Below, piece after piece: positions 63,270 through 64,000 of a DNA stretch of 64,000 bases. Under the pieces are notes generated by a model. The model was given only the letters and a program-made list of their open reading frames with translations. It was not told the origin of the DNA and searched no databases. Within the stretch, counting starts at the first letter, position 1. Each line of letters opens with the position of its first letter. Source of the stretch: Pseudorhodoplanes sinuspersici (GTDB lineage Bacteria > Pseudomonadota > Alphaproteobacteria > Rhizobiales > Xanthobacteraceae); the NCBI RefSeq assembly GCF_002119765.1, contig NZ_CP021112.1:5078501-5142500 (forward strand), written 5' to 3'. The position numbers and the translations under genes were made by a program.

Positions 63270-63761
63270 TCAAGCACTCTTTGTTTTTTTCCGAGCGCGG
63301 GCGGCCTGCGCCGACGTATTCAGTGTGACAGCGGCGCGAATGAGCGTCTTCAACGCCTTCTCATTGATCTTGTCGCCCTCATGGATATCGATGGCGCGCC
63401 TGACATTGCCGTCGAGGCTGGAGTTGAAAAGACCTGAAGGGTCATCCAGCGACGCACCGTTTGTGAAAGTCAGCTTCACTTTGTCCTTGTAGGTCTCGCC
63501 GGTGCAGACGATTCCGTCGTGTGACCAGACCGGAACGCCGGCGGGATTGGATGGCTTTCGCCATTTCACCTCCTCGGCGATGTCAGGATCGGCCTGCTTG
63601 ATCAGCGCACGAACCCGCGCGAGTGTCTCGCCGCGCCAGTCACCGAGCGCCGCGATTTTCGCATCGATGAGGCGGGAGGGACAGTCTCCTGCTTTTTCTT
63701 TCTTCGGGGCGGTTTTGCTCTTCTTCATGGGTGCCGTTGCATTCTTCATTGTGGACGTCAT
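63270..63761 (-). CDS. DUF1801-family protein
   Basis: A 163-residue cytosolic protein. After a Lys-rich N-terminus (about 1-25) comes a YdhG/DUF1801-like domain: RVRALIKQADPDIAEEVKWRKPS, GVPVWSHDGIVCTGETYKDKVKLTF and GNVRRAIDIHEGDKINEKALKTLIRAA. The conserved Trp-Lys and Gly-Thr features of the family are present, but function is unknown. The start is 15 bp after the stop of the gene at the window edge, so the two may be co-transcribed. Confidence 0.85.
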   Translation of the reverse strand: MTSTMKNATAPMKKSKTAPKKEKAGDCPSRLIDAKIAALGDWRGETLARVRALIKQADPDIAEEVKWRKPSNPAGVPVWSHDGIVCTGETYKDKVKLTFTNGASLDDPSGLFNSSLDGNVRRAIDIHEGDKINEKALKTLIRAAVTLNTSAQAARARKKTKSA

Positions 63762-63776
63762 TAGCTCGAGTCGAAC

Positions 63777-64000
63777 TCACTCAATCGGCACATAGCCGGT
63801 CGGGCTGAGTCTTGTGATCTCCGCGTAGCGGCGGCGAAGATACGCCAGCACGCGCTGATCGATCTCAACGTCTTCCAAGGGTGCAGGGCTAGCGGAATTC
63901 CTTTCGAATGGCCTGTAGACGGCGACGGTGTGAATCTCATGCAGATAAGCCCGCGCGCTATATTGGTGCTGCTCGGTCTCAAACTCATAGACGAGATAAT
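63777..64000 (-). CDS. 3' end of an unrecognised gene, cut by window edge
   Basis: An open frame of 74 codons running off the right edge and ending at TGA 63777-63779. The visible C-terminus includes YEFETEQHQYSARAYLHEI and LAYLRRRYAEITRLSPTGY, with a polar, charged composition consistent with a real protein. I cannot name the family. A different frame here has an ATG-started ORF but poor composition and is rejected. It would be upstream of, and perhaps co-transcribed with, the DUF1801 gene. Confidence 0.5.
   Translation of the reverse strand, partial: YLVYEFETEQHQYSARAYLHEIHTVAVYRPFERNSASPAPLEDVEIDQRVLAYLRRRYAEITRLSPTGYVPIE

Overview
The window comes from a GC-rich alphaproteobacterial chromosome, most likely of the order Hyphomicrobiales (Rhizobiales) and close to the Bradyrhizobiaceae/Xanthobacteraceae. 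This is inferred from gene content: a class I PHA synthase, many Bug-type (TctC) and TRAP solute-binding proteins, a long suf operon preceded by an Irr/ICE-like box, the block amiC - mrcA - prfB, and dispersed palindromes of the kind scattered through Bradyrhizobium-like genomes. I see no insertion sequences, phage genes, tRNA/rRNA genes or CRISPR arrays. The layout looks like ordinary chromosome with a few accessory catabolic and transport clusters.

Layout. 1-4.6 kb: end of phaC, a MAPEG membrane protein, then a sulfide/persulfide detoxification locus (ETHE1-like hydrolase divergent from a BigR/SqrR-type repressor, a membrane rhodanese and a TauE/SafE exporter). 4.6-9.5 kb: argC, two paralogous exported metallo-beta-lactamase-fold proteins, an FkbM methyltransferase and a DedA protein. 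9.6-11.7 kb: parE. 11.9-19 kb: a catabolic region with a TRAP transporter (dctPQM), a fumarylacetoacetase-family hydrolase, a divergent GntR regulator, a Bug protein and pobA. 19.1-24 kb: a secreted caspase-like protein, divergent from a Bug protein followed by a translationally coupled HExxH metallopeptidase and ATP-grasp ligase. 24-28.9 kb: reverse transsulfuration genes (cystathionine gamma-lyase-like and cystathionine beta-synthase) enclosing eutBC. 29-32 kb: a DevBCA-like ABC exporter. 32-37.5 kb: alpha/beta hydrolase, RhlE-like helicase, GGDEF protein, porin, TfoX-N protein.

37.6-45.6 kb: a nine-gene suf Fe-S assembly operon on the minus strand. It includes a small coupled unknown gene and a VOC-family gene, and a 17-bp ICE/Irr-like palindrome lies upstream. 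45.7-51.7 kb: alpha/beta hydrolase, cupin, ABCD/SbmA-type ABC transporter, anmK, tyrS, with a parS-like site between convergent genes. 51.7-63.1 kb: a large AsmA-like protein, a 1-Cys peroxiredoxin, an M23 peptidase, a 6S-like structured RNA, prfB with its programmed +1 frameshift, PBP1A and an AmiC-type amidase. The window closes with a DUF1801 protein and the 3' end of an unrecognised gene.

How parts fit together. The first locus can oxidise persulfide, move sulfane sulfur and export sulfite under persulfide-sensing control. The suf operon supplies Fe-S clusters and looks iron-regulated. The mrcA, amiC, M23 and anmK genes are all cell-wall synthesis or recycling functions. The least explained module is the metallopeptidase/ATP-grasp pair at 21.9-24 kb, which has the gene logic of a peptide-ligating or amide-forming system.
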